A model generated the notes under the pieces. The model was not told the DNA's origin. It made no database searches and saw only the letters and a program-made list of their open reading frames with translations. The position numbers were made by a program, and so were the translations under genes. Shown in pieces: positions 33,019-41,979 of a stretch of DNA of 64,000 nucleotides; position 1 is the stretch's first letter, and the number at the start of each line of letters is the position of its first letter. Origin of the DNA: Methylosinus sp. Sm6 (GTDB taxonomy: Bacteria; Pseudomonadota; Alphaproteobacteria; Rhizobiales; Beijerinckiaceae). The stretch covers positions 1 to 64,000 of the forward strand of contig NZ_JAINDZ010000027.1 in NCBI RefSeq assembly GCF_019802345.1, given 5' to 3'.

Positions 33019-36000
33019 TGGCGACAATGCTGATCGGCACTGTCGTCTCGACGGTTGTCGGCGCTGGCCTCGGCGTGGTCGGCAGGCTGATCGGCGGCGG
33101 CGGAGCGAAAAGCAATACGTCGAGTGTCACCTTCGGCCAGCGCGTCGACGACGTCTATCTAAGCGGCTCCTCGGAAGACGCTGCCATCCGCAAGCTCTGG
33201 GGCCGCATGCGCCTCGGCGGCAATGTGATCTGGTGCAGCAATTTCACCGAGTACGAGACTTGGGACGCGAGCTATTCGCCTAATGCCAGTTCGGGCAAGG
33301 GCGGCGGCGGTGGTGGAGGTGGTGGAACCACTGTCAACTGGACGGTGAACTACCACTACATCATCTCTTGCGCCGTGGCGTTTTGCGAGGGCGGCGCAAC
33401 CACGACGCTCGGCCGCGTTTGGGCTGACGGCAAAGAGTTGGACCTCTCCGAATTCACGTGGCGCTTCTATAATGGCTCCGACCAACAGGTCGCCGACACG
33501 CATATCGAGTCGATCGAGGGCGTCGGAAATGTCCCCGCCTATCGCGGCATCGCTTATCTCGTCTTCGAGAACATGGACGTCTCGAAATTCGGGAACAGGA
33601 TTCCGCAGATCACAGCCGAGATCATTCGGCGTCCGGCTATCGCCGACGCAAACGACCTCAACAACAGCCTGCGGTCCGTCTGCCTGATTCCGGGCTCTGG
33701 CGAGTTCGTTTATGGGACGCAAATCTACCGAGCCGCGGCCGCAGCCGGAAGCTGGCGGCCGCAAAATGGAAACGCAGAGGCCACCCGGCCGGACCTGATG
33801 ATCTCGCTCGATCAGCTCGCCGGAGCAGGCGCCGACGCGGGCTGGTTTCCGCCCACTGCGCCGCTGGAAATTCCATGGTCCGGAATCCCCGATAAGCCGA
33901 CCGGAGGCAATTGGCGCGCGGCTGCGGGCGCGCTCTCGGCGCCCGCCGCCGTCTCGCTCGTCGTGAGCTGGTTCGGAACCGATTTGCGCGCGGGCGTCTG
34001 TCAGATCGTCCCCAAAGTGGAGACGACCGCAAAAGATACAGCGCCGGCGGACTGGTCAGTAGCAGGCTACACGCGCCGCGGGACCGCATGGTTTATTCTG
34101 CTCCCGTATCCGCCTTGGTTCACTGGTCCCGTGCCTTACGGCACGCCCGACGCCGTCGAATTGCTGTGGGGGTCGCCGGCGCAAGTCGTGTCGTATGTGG
34201 ATCCGTCATTGATCGATCCTACCGCCAGCGGCACGCCTGTGCCGGCGTTCGGCGGCACGCCATCCGACAACACCGTCATCGAGGCGATTCAGGAGATCAA
34301 GCGCAGAGGCCTGCGCTGCGTCTTCTATCCCTTCGTGATGATGGACATCCCCGCCGGCAATACGCTGCCGAATCCCTACAGCGACTATTCCGCAGCCGTT
34401 GGACAAGCGCCTTTTCCATGGCGCGGCCGCATCACGTGTTCGCCGGCGCCGGGCTATGCGGGGACCGTCGACAAGACACCGGCGGCAGCGACTCAGATCG
34501 ATGCGTTCTTCGCGCAGTATTCGAATATGATCCTGCACTATGCCAATCTTTGCGTGCAGGCCGGCGGCGTCCACGCATTCATAATCGGCAGCGAGCTGAT
34601 CGGCCTGACGAGCGTGCGCTCGAGCGCCGGCGACGGAAACTATCCCGCGGTCAATGCACTGAAGAATCTCGCCGCGAGCGTGCGCGCGATCGTCGGGAGC
34701 GGGTGCAAGATCGGCTATGCGGCCGATTGGTCCGAATATCACGCCCACCGGCCGAATGACGTATACGGCGAGGTGATCTTCAACCTCGATCCCTTGTGGG
34801 GCGATCCGAATATCGACTTCGTCGGAATCGACAACTACTTGCCATTGAGCGATTGGCGCGACGACGAGCCCAATGCCGACGCCGCGACGTGGAGCTCGAT
34901 CTACGATCGGGATTATCTGCGCAGCAATATCGAAGGCGGAGAATATTTCGACTGGTATTATGCGAGCGACGCCGCACGCGTCGCGCAGACGCGCACGTCG
35001 ATCGTCGACTACTACGGCCAGCATTGGGTGTGGAGACAGAAGGATATTCGAGGCTGGTGGTCGAATTGGCATCAAAGCCGGCCCGGCGGCGTCCCGAACG
35101 CGTGGTCGACAGCATGGGTTCCGGGATCAAAACCGATTTGGTTCGCGGAATTCGGCTCCCCGGCGATCGACAAAGGACCGAACCAGCCGAACGTCTTCGT
35201 CGACCCGAAATCGAGCGAGTCCTTCACGCCCTATTTTTCGAGCGGCGCACGCGACGACGCCGTGCAGCGCGCCTATCTCGAGGCGATGCTCTCCTATTGG
35301 CGCGACCATGCGCCGACGATCGGCTCCATCAAGATGGTCGAGCCGAAAAATATGTTCGCTTGGTGCTGGGACGCGCGCCCTTTTCCGGACTTTCCCGCGC
35401 AAGGGTCGACATGGCGCGACGGCTATAATTACGAGTTGGGCCATTGGCTGACCGGGCGCCTGACCGAAGTGCCGCTGCAATGGATCATCGCCGAGCTGTG
35501 CGCTTTGGTCGGCGTCTCCGATCTCGACACGACGAAGCTGCTCGGCCCCGACTCCCTCGTTCTCGGCGCGGCGGCCGATGGCGTCGTCTCGCCGCGCGAT
35601 ATCATCGAGGGACTGGACGACGCCTTTCAGTTTGGCGCTCATGAGAGCGGGGGCAAGCTCGTCTTCGCCTCGCGCATCACCGCCGAATCGGTGGCGATTT
35701 CCGCTGACGATCTCGTGATGGAAAGCGAATCCGACGTCGGCTATTCCCTGACCCGCGCGCAAGAGACGGACTTGCCCGGCGCTCTCAGTCTCTCATTTCT
35801 GGACGCCTACGCAGACTACGCGACGGGCAAGGTGACCGAACGCAAGGACGTCGGCAGCTCGAACAATGTCGCATCCGTCTCGACGCCTGCGGTGCTGGAG
35901 CCGCCGCGCGCCGCCTCGGTCGCGCGGTCGCTGTTGCAACAGCGCTGGGCCGCGCGCGAGAAAGGGCAAATAAAGCTGCCGCCCTCGAAGGCGGCAGCGC

Positions 36001-37130
36001 TCGATCCGAGCGATTGCATTGCGCTCGCAGTGGACGGCGTGGCGCTGACGATGCGGGTCGACTCGATCGACATCGCGGAATTCCGCACGCTCGCGCTCAC
36101 CGGCTTCGATCCGTCTCTCGCGCGCGTGTTCCCAGAGGTCGGTGGCGCCGGCCGCAACAGATTGCCGGCGACGACGATCGGCGCGCCGGTCGTCGAAATC
36201 CTCGACATTCCGATCGCGACGGGAGACGAGCGGAGTCCCTATGCGCTGCGTGCCGCAGCCTATTCGTCACCATGGGGCGCCGTCGCGATCTATCGCTCGA
36301 CGGGCGATTCGCACACGCTCGTCGGCGCCGTCAATGTGTCGACGCCAATGGGCGAGCTGACCGAAGACCTCTACAGCGGGCCGCGGTCCGTGTGGGATCA
36401 CGGCAATGCGGTCTATGTCTCATTCTACGGCGCGACGACGCTGTTGTCGGCGACGGAGTCGCAGGTCTTTGCGGGCGCCAATGCGATCGCGGTGAAGAAT
36501 GGCGCGAGCGGCCAATGGGAGGTCATCCAATTCGCGACGGCTGAGCTGGTTGGCGTCAATGCCTACAAGCTCACCAAGCTTCTTCGCGGGCAGCTGGGAA
36601 CCGAGGCCGGCATGGCCAACCCGGTCGCCGCTGGCGCGCGCGTCATCGTGCTCAATGCGTCGACGCTCGCGACGATCGACATGACGGTCGATCAGCTCGG
36701 GCAGGCCATGACGCTGCGGGCCGGCCCCGCGATCTATGATCGCGGCGACGCCACCTATCACGATTACACCGTGACGCCGCAGGGCGTCGGGCTGCGGCCA
36801 TGGTCGCCGTCGCAGCTCGCCGGCGCGCGCGATCTCGGCTCCGGCGACGTGACATTCACATGGGCGCGCCGCACGCGATACGGCGGCGACGCGTGGGAGG
36901 CGGCTGACGCGCCGCTCAACGAGCAGAGCGAGTCTTACGACCTCGAGATCATGAACGGGTCGAGCGTCGCGCGCACGGTGAGCGCGCTCTCCTCGCCGAG
37001 CTTTCTCTACACGGCCGCGGCGCAGAGCGCCGATTTTGGCGCACTGCAATCGAGCTATTCGATCTGCGTCTATCAGCGATCGGCACAGATCGGGCGCGGG
37101 CAGGCAGCAAGCAAGACGGTGGTGCTCTAA
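33018..37130 (+). CDS. Baseplate megatron protein with TIM barrel (GTA gp15-like)
   Basis: 1370 aa. A hydrophobic N-terminus (LIGTVVSTVVGAGLGVVGRL) and Gly-rich loop precede a GTA-type TIM-barrel domain (about 400-830) with GLRCVFYPFVMMDIPAG, IIGSELIGLT, DFVGIDNYLPLSDWR and PIWFAEFGSPAIDKGPNQP. The phage-tail_3-like hub follows (about 900-1080), then beta-rich modules. It is the central tail-tip protein of GTA-like siphoviruses and may hydrolyse surface glycans. The last base overlaps the fibre gene start. Confidence 0.9.
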   Translation: MATMLIGTVVSTVVGAGLGVVGRLIGGGGAKSNTSSVTFGQRVDDVYLSGSSEDAAIRKLWGRMRLGGNVIWCSNFTEYETWDASYSPNASSGKGGGGGGGGGTTVNWTVNYHYIISCAVAFCEGGATTTLGRVWADGKELDLSEFTWRFYNGSDQQVADTHIESIEGVGNVPAYRGIAYLVFENMDVSKFGNRIPQITAEIIRRPAIADANDLNNSLRSVCLIPGSGEFVYGTQIYRAAAAAGSWRPQNGNAEATRPDLMISLDQLAGAGADAGWFPPTAPLEIPWSGIPDKPTGGNWRAAAGALSAPAAVSLVVSWFGTDLRAGVCQIVPKVETTAKDTAPADWSVAGYTRRGTAWFILLPYPPWFTGPVPYGTPDAVELLWGSPAQVVSYVDPSLIDPTASGTPVPAFGGTPSDNTVIEAIQEIKRRGLRCVFYPFVMMDIPAGNTLPNPYSDYSAAVGQAPFPWRGRITCSPAPGYAGTVDKTPAAATQIDAFFAQYSNMILHYANLCVQAGGVHAFIIGSELIGLTSVRSSAGDGNYPAVNALKNLAASVRAIVGSGCKIGYAADWSEYHAHRPNDVYGEVIFNLDPLWGDPNIDFVGIDNYLPLSDWRDDEPNADAATWSSIYDRDYLRSNIEGGEYFDWYYASDAARVAQTRTSIVDYYGQHWVWRQKDIRGWWSNWHQSRPGGVPNAWSTAWVPGSKPIWFAEFGSPAIDKGPNQPNVFVDPKSSESFTPYFSSGARDDAVQRAYLEAMLSYWRDHAPTIGSIKMVEPKNMFAWCWDARPFPDFPAQGSTWRDGYNYELGHWLTGRLTEVPLQWIIAELCALVGVSDLDTTKLLGPDSLVLGAAADGVVSPRDIIEGLDDAFQFGAHESGGKLVFASRITAESVAISADDLVMESESDVGYSLTRAQETDLPGALSLSFLDAYADYATGKVTERKDVGSSNNVASVSTPAVLEPPRAASVARSLLQQRWAAREKGQIKLPPSKAAALDPSDCIALAVDGVALTMRVDSIDIAEFRTLALTGFDPSLARVFPEVGGAGRNRLPATTIGAPVVEILDIPIATGDERSPYALRAAAYSSPWGAVAIYRSTGDSHTLVGAVNVSTPMGELTEDLYSGPRSVWDHGNAVYVSFYGATTLLSATESQVFAGANAIAVKNGASGQWEVIQFATAELVGVNAYKLTKLLRGQLGTEAGMANPVAAGARVIVLNASTLATIDMTVDQLGQAMTLRAGPAIYDRGDATYHDYTVTPQGVGLRPWSPSQLAGARDLGSGDVTFTWARRTRYGGDAWEAADAPLNEQSESYDLEIMNGSSVARTVSALSSPSFLYTAAAQSADFGALQSSYSICVYQRSAQIGRGQAASKTVVL

Positions 37131-38785
37131 TGTCCTTTTCGCCCAATCTGGCGCTGCCCTATATCGACCAAAACCAATCGCAGAAGCACGTCACGCATAA
37201 CCTCGCGATCCGCGAGCTCGATGCGATCGTCCAGCTTTCCGTCATCGACGACGCGCTGACGGCGCCGCCCGGCTCGCCGGTCGACGGCGACCGCTACATC
37301 GTCGCCGCGAGTCCGACCGGCGCATGGGCGGGACAAGCCGGCAAGATCGCTGCATGGCAGGATGGCGCGTGGAGCTTCTATACGCCCAGGACTGGCTTTT
37401 TTGCTTTCATCATAAGCCGATCATTCGCCTATCTCTATGTCAGCGGCGCATGGGTACCGCTCGTCTCCGCAATCGGAACGCTCGCCGGTCTCGCCGGAGT
37501 TGGGATTCTCTCGACGGCTGATGCGACCAATCGACTGTCGGTAAAATCCAATGCCGCGCTGTTTACGCATGACGACGTCACGCCCGGCACAGGCGACATG
37601 CGCTTCACGCTCAACAAGGCGAGCGGCGCAAAGACCGTCTCTCAGCTCTATCAGTCCAATTGGTCTGGCCGCGCCGAGACGGGCCTGACCGGCGATGACA
37701 ATTTTCATATCAAGATTTCCGCTGACGGGGCGACATGGCGAGATGCGTTGAAGGTCTATTGTTCGACTGGCGTGGTGGATTTTCCGCAGGCGTTTACTGC
37801 GCCCGTGCGGCCCAATATCGTCCAACGCAATTGGTTGACGAGCCAAGCGTGGCTCTCCTCATCGAGCGCAGCTGATTACACTTGGCGCGCGGTCTGTTGG
37901 GCGAGAGAGCTCGGCCTGTGGGTCGCGGTGTCTGTCGACACCACGAGCAACAATGTGATGACGTCTCCCGATGGCGTCACATGGACGGCTCATCCGGCGG
38001 TGAATGGCGCATGGTGGAGCGTGTGCTGGTCACGAGAGCGGCGCCTTCTCGTCGCTGTCGCGAATAGCGGAACCAGCAACCGCGTTATGACCTCGCCGGA
38101 CGGCGTCAATTGGACTCTTCGCGCCGACACGGGAACCGGAACGAGATGGACGTCGGTCTGTTGGGCGAGAGAGCTCGGCCTGTTCGTGGCGGTCGCCAAC
38201 GGGACCGGATCGGGCAATCGTGTCATGACGTCGCCGGACGGCATCACATGGACCGTGCGGACGAGCGCCGAAGACAATTCATGGTATAGCGTCACTTGGG
38301 CGCCTGAGTTGGGCCTGCTCGTAGCCGTCGCCAGCGACGGGGCCAACCGCGTCATGACGTCTCCCGATGGCGTCACATGGACAGCGCGGCCGGCCGCGGC
38401 GGCTAATCAGTGGCGCGCGGTATGTTGGGCGCGAGAACTCGGCCTGTTCGTGGCGGTCGCAAGTAACGGCGCGGGCAATCGTGTCATGACGTCGCCGGAC
38501 GGCGTCACTTGGACCGTGCGGACGAGCGCCGAAGACAATCAGTGGTATGGCGTCGCCTGGGCGCCTGAAATCGGCCTGCTCGTAGCCGTCGCCATCGACG
38601 GGACCAACCGCGTCATGACGTCTCCCGACGGCGTTACATGGACAGCGCGGCCGGCTGCGGCGGCCAATCAGTGGTATGGCGTCGACTGGGCGCCGGAACT
38701 CGGCCTGTTCGGGGCTGTGGCGGCATCTGGCGCCGGCAACCGCGTGATGACGTCGAAATCTGCTTACAGCTACTCATATAGGTGA
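37130..38785 (+). CDS. DUF2793 tail fibre with beta-propeller repeats
   Basis: 551 aa. The N-terminal DUF2793 module (about 1-100; LALPYIDQNQSQKHVTHNLA, GDRYIVAASPTGAWAGQ) attaches fibres to GTA-like baseplates. Residues about 240-551 are seven copies of a ~43-residue unit with NRVMTSPDGVTWT and WARELGLFVAVA; the last is degenerate (RVMTSKSAYSYSYR). Seven such units would close a propeller, probably the receptor-binding head. Confidence 0.85.
   Translation: MSFSPNLALPYIDQNQSQKHVTHNLAIRELDAIVQLSVIDDALTAPPGSPVDGDRYIVAASPTGAWAGQAGKIAAWQDGAWSFYTPRTGFFAFIISRSFAYLYVSGAWVPLVSAIGTLAGLAGVGILSTADATNRLSVKSNAALFTHDDVTPGTGDMRFTLNKASGAKTVSQLYQSNWSGRAETGLTGDDNFHIKISADGATWRDALKVYCSTGVVDFPQAFTAPVRPNIVQRNWLTSQAWLSSSSAADYTWRAVCWARELGLWVAVSVDTTSNNVMTSPDGVTWTAHPAVNGAWWSVCWSRERRLLVAVANSGTSNRVMTSPDGVNWTLRADTGTGTRWTSVCWARELGLFVAVANGTGSGNRVMTSPDGITWTVRTSAEDNSWYSVTWAPELGLLVAVASDGANRVMTSPDGVTWTARPAAAANQWRAVCWARELGLFVAVASNGAGNRVMTSPDGVTWTVRTSAEDNQWYGVAWAPEIGLLVAVAIDGTNRVMTSPDGVTWTARPAAAANQWYGVDWAPELGLFGAVAASGAGNRVMTSKSAYSYSYR
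37880..38755 (+). repeat. Tandem ~130-bp repeats encoding propeller blades
   Basis: The coding repeats stay very similar in DNA (for example GTCATGACGTCGCCGGACGG and GTCATGACGTCTCCCGA). Two unit types alternate in the second half (GTGCGGACGAGCGCCGAAGA versus GCGCGGCCGGC). This suggests duplication of a two-blade block and scope for recombination. Confidence 0.75.
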
Positions 38786-38789
38786 TGCA

Positions 38790-39422
38790 ATGAGAGATGA
38801 AATCGCAGCAAACCTTAGACTCCCGGACGTCTATCATCCAGAGCAGGCCGACCATTTGCCGCCGGACCTGATCGGCGCGACGATCCTGCGCATCGGCGCA
38901 TCGCCGCGCTATTTGGACCTTGAAGGCGGCGGGCTCGTCATCGAGTATCGCCCGAACGGGCAGAGCGAGGCTCGCAGGATCGTGATTCAGGCCACAGAGC
39001 TGGGTATGTGGCTAGACGACAGTTGCAAGAAGCCCCGCGAGGCGCCCGCCGATATGGTCCGCGTCCACGTCGATGACGGTCGCGAGATGGCGATGTCCAA
39101 GGACGCCCATGAGCGCGGCGTCAGCGCCCTCGTGCGAGGGCTGGGCGGTGGAAAGACATACGGCCCCTGGGACCATGACCGCATGGTCGTCGAGATATTT
39201 GCCGCGATGACGGGGACGCCCGAAATGACGCCCCGCTTTTCGATGGGCGACACGGTCTATCGCCACGACTCCGGCGACAACGCGGCGACTGTCCTCGCCA
39301 TCGAAGAGATCGACGGCGAGACGGTGTATCGCCTCGCTTATGCCGAAGGCGGCGTCGGCCACTGGCCCGAATCCGCCATCTTCGCCACGCTCGCCGAGCG
39401 TGACGCCACGATCGGCGGCTAA
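38790..39422 (+). CDS. Phage protein of unknown function after the fibre gene
   Basis: 210 aa, soluble, no repeats. Segments: LPPDLIGATILRIGASPRYL, RRIVIQATELGMWLDD, and at the end FSMGDTVYRHDSGDNAATVL. Position suggests a fibre accessory or host-range moron. The terminator at 39457 follows it. Confidence 0.55.
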   Translation: MRDEIAANLRLPDVYHPEQADHLPPDLIGATILRIGASPRYLDLEGGGLVIEYRPNGQSEARRIVIQATELGMWLDDSCKKPREAPADMVRVHVDDGREMAMSKDAHERGVSALVRGLGGGKTYGPWDHDRMVVEIFAAMTGTPEMTPRFSMGDTVYRHDSGDNAATVLAIEEIDGETVYRLAYAEGGVGHWPESAIFATLAERDATIGG

Positions 39423-39456
39423 ACTCCAAGCCAGTCTACATTCGAGATCGACATTT

Positions 39457-39484
39457 AGCGCCCGCCGACTTGGCGGGCGCTTTC
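39457..39484 (+). terminator. Terminator closing the structural operon
   Basis: GCGCCCGCC (39458-39466), 5-base loop, GGCGGGCGC (39472-39480), then TTT. It separates the tail operon from the lysis cassette. Confidence 0.8.
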
Positions 39485-39519
39485 GCGCGCGTGCGCGCAT
39501 TCTCAGGAAGGTGTGACAA

Positions 39520-40551
39520 ATGACCGATTGGACGAAGATCGTCCGCGCGGTGGCAGACCCGCGCGGCAAACGACCGGACCCAGCGATCGTCGCGATGATT
39601 GCGGATCACGCGGACGACGTGTTCGCGCGATACGGAATCACGACGATTCGCCGGCAGGCCTGCATCCTCGCGCATGCGTGCGTCGAGATGGGAAACTTCA
39701 CGACGCTCGAGGAAAATCTCAACTATTCGGCCGAACGGCTGCATGTTGTGTGGCCAAAGCGATTCCCCACGGTCGCATCGGCGCAGCCTTACGATCACAA
39801 TCCGCGCGCGCTTGCGAACAAGGTCTACAACGGGCGCATGGGCAACCGGGCGGGAACGGATGACGGCTGGCTCAACCGCGGTAAGGGCCTGTGGCAATGC
39901 ACGGGGCGCGAGAACGTCGAGAAGCTCGCCGCAGCGCTCAAAGTCTCCATCGATGTTGCGTCGGCTTGGTTGGTCCACCCCGATCATGCGCTCGAGTGTG
40001 CCTGTGCGCTCTTCAACCTGCTCGGCGTCCGCGCGGCGGCGGACGCGGGTGATGTCGTGGCGCAGACGCTGCGCGTCAACGGCGGCAAGAATGCGCTCGA
40101 CGAGCGCAAGGCGGCATGGTCGCGCGCCATCAAGGCGCTCTCGGCCGAGGTCGCCAAGGCGCGTGTCGCCGCGATCGAAGCGGCGCCCGCCGACGCCGAG
40201 CCGCTGCCTATGCAAGCGACGCTGGCCGAGTTGCGTGCCGCCGGCTCGCGCACGATCGCCGGCGCCGATCAGGTCAAGCAGGGCGTCGCGACGCTCGCCA
40301 CGGCGGCGACTGCGGCGAGCGCGATGGCGACCCAGATCCATGAGGTCGCGGGGCAGGCGCAAAGCGCGGTGGACAGTTTGCAGAGCGCCGCCGGCGCGCT
40401 GGCCTGGACGCGCGGCCATGCGCCGACGCTGATTGTCGCCGCGCTCATCCTGGTCGCGCTGCTCGCGGCCTGGCGCATCTGGCGCGGCGCCTCGCTCGTC
40501 GCCGCGGCGCGCGTCGACGACGCCGTCTCCGGCCTCAATATCGGCCGCTGA
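39520..40551 (+). CDS. GH19-type endolysin with C-terminal membrane anchor
   Basis: 343 aa. The lysozyme-like GH19 domain (about 1-200) has QACILAHACVEMGNFTTLEE, NPRALANKVYNGRMGNRAGT and DDGWLNRGKGLWQCTGRENV, with the catalytic Glu near residue 57. A helical linker follows, then a strong membrane segment near 305-325 (PTLIVAALILVALLAAWRIW) and a short basic tail. Cleaves peptidoglycan glycan chains. A C-terminal rather than N-terminal anchor is unusual for an endolysin. Confidence 0.85.
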   Translation: MTDWTKIVRAVADPRGKRPDPAIVAMIADHADDVFARYGITTIRRQACILAHACVEMGNFTTLEENLNYSAERLHVVWPKRFPTVASAQPYDHNPRALANKVYNGRMGNRAGTDDGWLNRGKGLWQCTGRENVEKLAAALKVSIDVASAWLVHPDHALECACALFNLLGVRAAADAGDVVAQTLRVNGGKNALDERKAAWSRAIKALSAEVAKARVAAIEAAPADAEPLPMQATLAELRAAGSRTIAGADQVKQGVATLATAATAASAMATQIHEVAGQAQSAVDSLQSAAGALAWTRGHAPTLIVAALILVALLAAWRIWRGASLVAAARVDDAVSGLNIGR

Positions 40552-40597
40552 TCCCCGCGCCGGGCGGAACCCGGCCATCACTGAAAATAGGTGCCTC

Positions 40598-40906
40598 ATG
40601 ACTCTGTCCGCTCTCGCGGTCGGCGCGCTGGCGCGCGTCGTCGCCATCGCGCTCATCACCCCTCTTATCGTGGAGATCGCGACCGGCGGCTGGGCGCCGC
40701 TGTCGCCGGCGGGGCGTCTTGTCGCCAGCGTCGCCGGCATCGCGCTCGCCGATCACGCGCCGGCGCTGCGCGAGCGTCCGCCGGCGTTGTCCGATGCTCT
40801 CGCGACCTATCTCGCCGCAGCAGCTATGCTCGACGATACGCCGGAGCGGGACTGGCGGCGCGGGCTGCTGCAGCCGGCGATCGACGCCGCGCGCCAGTGC
40901 CGGTAA
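40598..40906 (+). CDS. Small membrane protein of the lysis cassette
   Basis: 102 aa. N-terminal membrane helix (VGALARVVAIALITPLIVEI) and possibly a second (SVAGIALADHA), then a soluble helical part (LATYLAAAAMLDD). Directly after the endolysin, so a holin or antiholin is plausible. Confidence 0.55.
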   Translation: MTLSALAVGALARVVAIALITPLIVEIATGGWAPLSPAGRLVASVAGIALADHAPALRERPPALSDALATYLAAAAMLDDTPERDWRRGLLQPAIDAARQCR

Positions 40907-40915
40907 GGGGGAGCT

Positions 40916-41161
40916 ATGCCGATCGATCTCAGCGTGCGCCTCGGCGACCTGCTCCAAGTCGTCACCATCGCCGCCGGCGGCCTCATCGTCTTCGCGCAGA
41001 TGCGCGCCGACCTGCGCAGCGTCAATGTGCGGCTCGACAAGAGCGAGGCCGAACTCGCCAAACAGACGGCCATCCTCGCGCAGCTCTCCGCCGGCGAAGC
41101 GCGAATGGATGGACTGGACCGGCGCCTGACGCTCATCGAGGAGGCGCGCGGCCGCGCCTGA
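40916..41161 (+). CDS. Single-pass membrane coiled-coil protein (holin- or spanin-like)
   Basis: 81 aa. One N-terminal membrane segment (LLQVVTIAAGGLIVFAQM), then a charged coiled coil (LRSVNVRLDKSEAELAKQTA). The shape fits an inner-membrane spanin or a class III holin. No Rz1-like lipoprotein is embedded. Confidence 0.6.
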   Translation: MPIDLSVRLGDLLQVVTIAAGGLIVFAQMRADLRSVNVRLDKSEAELAKQTAILAQLSAGEARMDGLDRRLTLIEEARGRA

Positions 41162-41188
41162 GCCGATGACCGCGCTCACCCAATCAGG

Positions 41189-41215
41189 CCCGTCGGCTCC
41201 GCCGGCGGGGTTTTT
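41189..41215 (+). terminator. Terminator after the lysis cassette
   Basis: CCCGTCGGC/GCCGGCGGG stem with a 3-base loop and TTTTT. Confidence 0.75.
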
Positions 41216-41324
41216 CGTCTCAGTGAATCTACGTAAGCAATTCTACGTTGCCGGATGAAGTGAGAGCTGCTGACATAATGCCGATGCGCAGTTTGTTTTT
41301 CTCGTAAACGAGTGAGGTAACCAA

Positions 41325-41513
41325 ATGCGGCGTTCGAAGGAGGCCAATCCGGCAATATCGCCATCCGCTGCGAGCGGATCGCTCATCGGAATGATAGATT
41401 ACATGCTTCCGGAGGTCGGCGAGATATCGCCGCTCGCTGAATATTTCTTGCGAATGGCGCGGGAGACGCTCGTCGAGGCCGTGCGCGACGTCGATGAGCG
41501 GCGCGGCGGGTAG
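41325..41513 (+). CDS. Small orphan phage protein
   Basis: 62 aa, GAGG 8 bases before ATG 41325 and its own terminator downstream. AT-rich upstream segment (41217-41324). Helical C-terminus (LAEYFLRMARETLVEAVRDV). Function unknown; the independent transcription unit near attR is typical of a moron. Confidence 0.5.
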   Translation: MRRSKEANPAISPSAASGSLIGMIDYMLPEVGEISPLAEYFLRMARETLVEAVRDVDERRGG

Positions 41514-41540
41514 CTGATCCTTCGCCGTCCGCCAGATCGC

Positions 41541-41574
41541 AGCCCCGCCAGCTCCAAGCCGGCGGGGCTTTTTG
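41541..41574 (+). terminator. Terminator after the orphan gene
   Basis: AGCCCCGCC (41541-41549), 11-base loop, GGCGGGGCT (41561-41569), then TTTT. Confidence 0.8.
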
Positions 41575-41626
41575 CGTTTCGTCAGCCCGTCACCAGTCGC
41601 GCCAGCGCTAGCGCCTCCCGTCTTGT

Positions 41627-41668
41627 AGCGCGCCAGTCAAATGGCACTCCGCGACAAATCATTTGGCA
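41627..41668. repeat. Two abutting Mu-end-like sites inside the prophage
   Basis: GCGCCAGTCAAATGGCA (ending 41646) and GCGACAAATCATTTGGCA (ending 41668) are 22 bp apart. Reversed, they match the sites at 3278 and 3394 (TGCCAAATGATTTGTCGCGG). Tandem sites with 22-bp spacing look like R1-R2 of a Mu right end. No transposase gene is near. The surrounding 41575-41751 has no gene. Confidence 0.45.
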
Positions 41669-41751
41669 TAGGCTCGGGGGCACCGCGCGAAAAAAGGACA
41701 TGAAAGGCCCTAAAAAGTCTCGGCGCCGTATGATCGGAGCGGCCGTGGGCC

Positions 41752-41979
41752 TCACGGCGTCGCAGCCGCCTTCAGACGCTCGGCGAGATCGTCGAGCGCT
41801 TGCGCCCGCTCTTCGCAGAGGCGCAGGAGGTCGAGAGCCACACCTGGCGGCAGATCGTCGGCGCCGGCGAGCCAGCGTCTCATCGTGCGATCGGCGACAT
41901 TGAGATCGCGCGCAAGATCGGATTGCCAGCGGGCCCCATAGAGGGCCTCGCCAGCGTCGCGGAGGAGTTTGCTGCTCAT
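41752..41979 (-). CDS. Small HTH protein
   Basis: 75 aa: ALYGARWQSDLARDLNVADR, TMRRWLAGADDLPPGVALDL, then a coil (RAQALDDLAERLKAAATP). One HTH with the RTxRRWxxG recognition pattern common in alphaproteobacterial phages. Coupled by ATGA to the 23-codon ORF upstream; last gene of a three-gene leftward unit. Confidence 0.65.
   Translation of the reverse strand: MSSKLLRDAGEALYGARWQSDLARDLNVADRTMRRWLAGADDLPPGVALDLLRLCEERAQALDDLAERLKAAATP

Noticed and set aside
31039-37130. Host gene transfer agent cluster
   Set aside because: The tail genes belong to a 39-kb unit with its own integrase, repressor, att sites and lysis genes, so it is a prophage with GTA-like tail genes.
37880-38755. Diversity-generating retroelement variable repeat
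   Set aside because: No reverse transcriptase or template repeat nearby; the repeats encode propeller blades in tandem.
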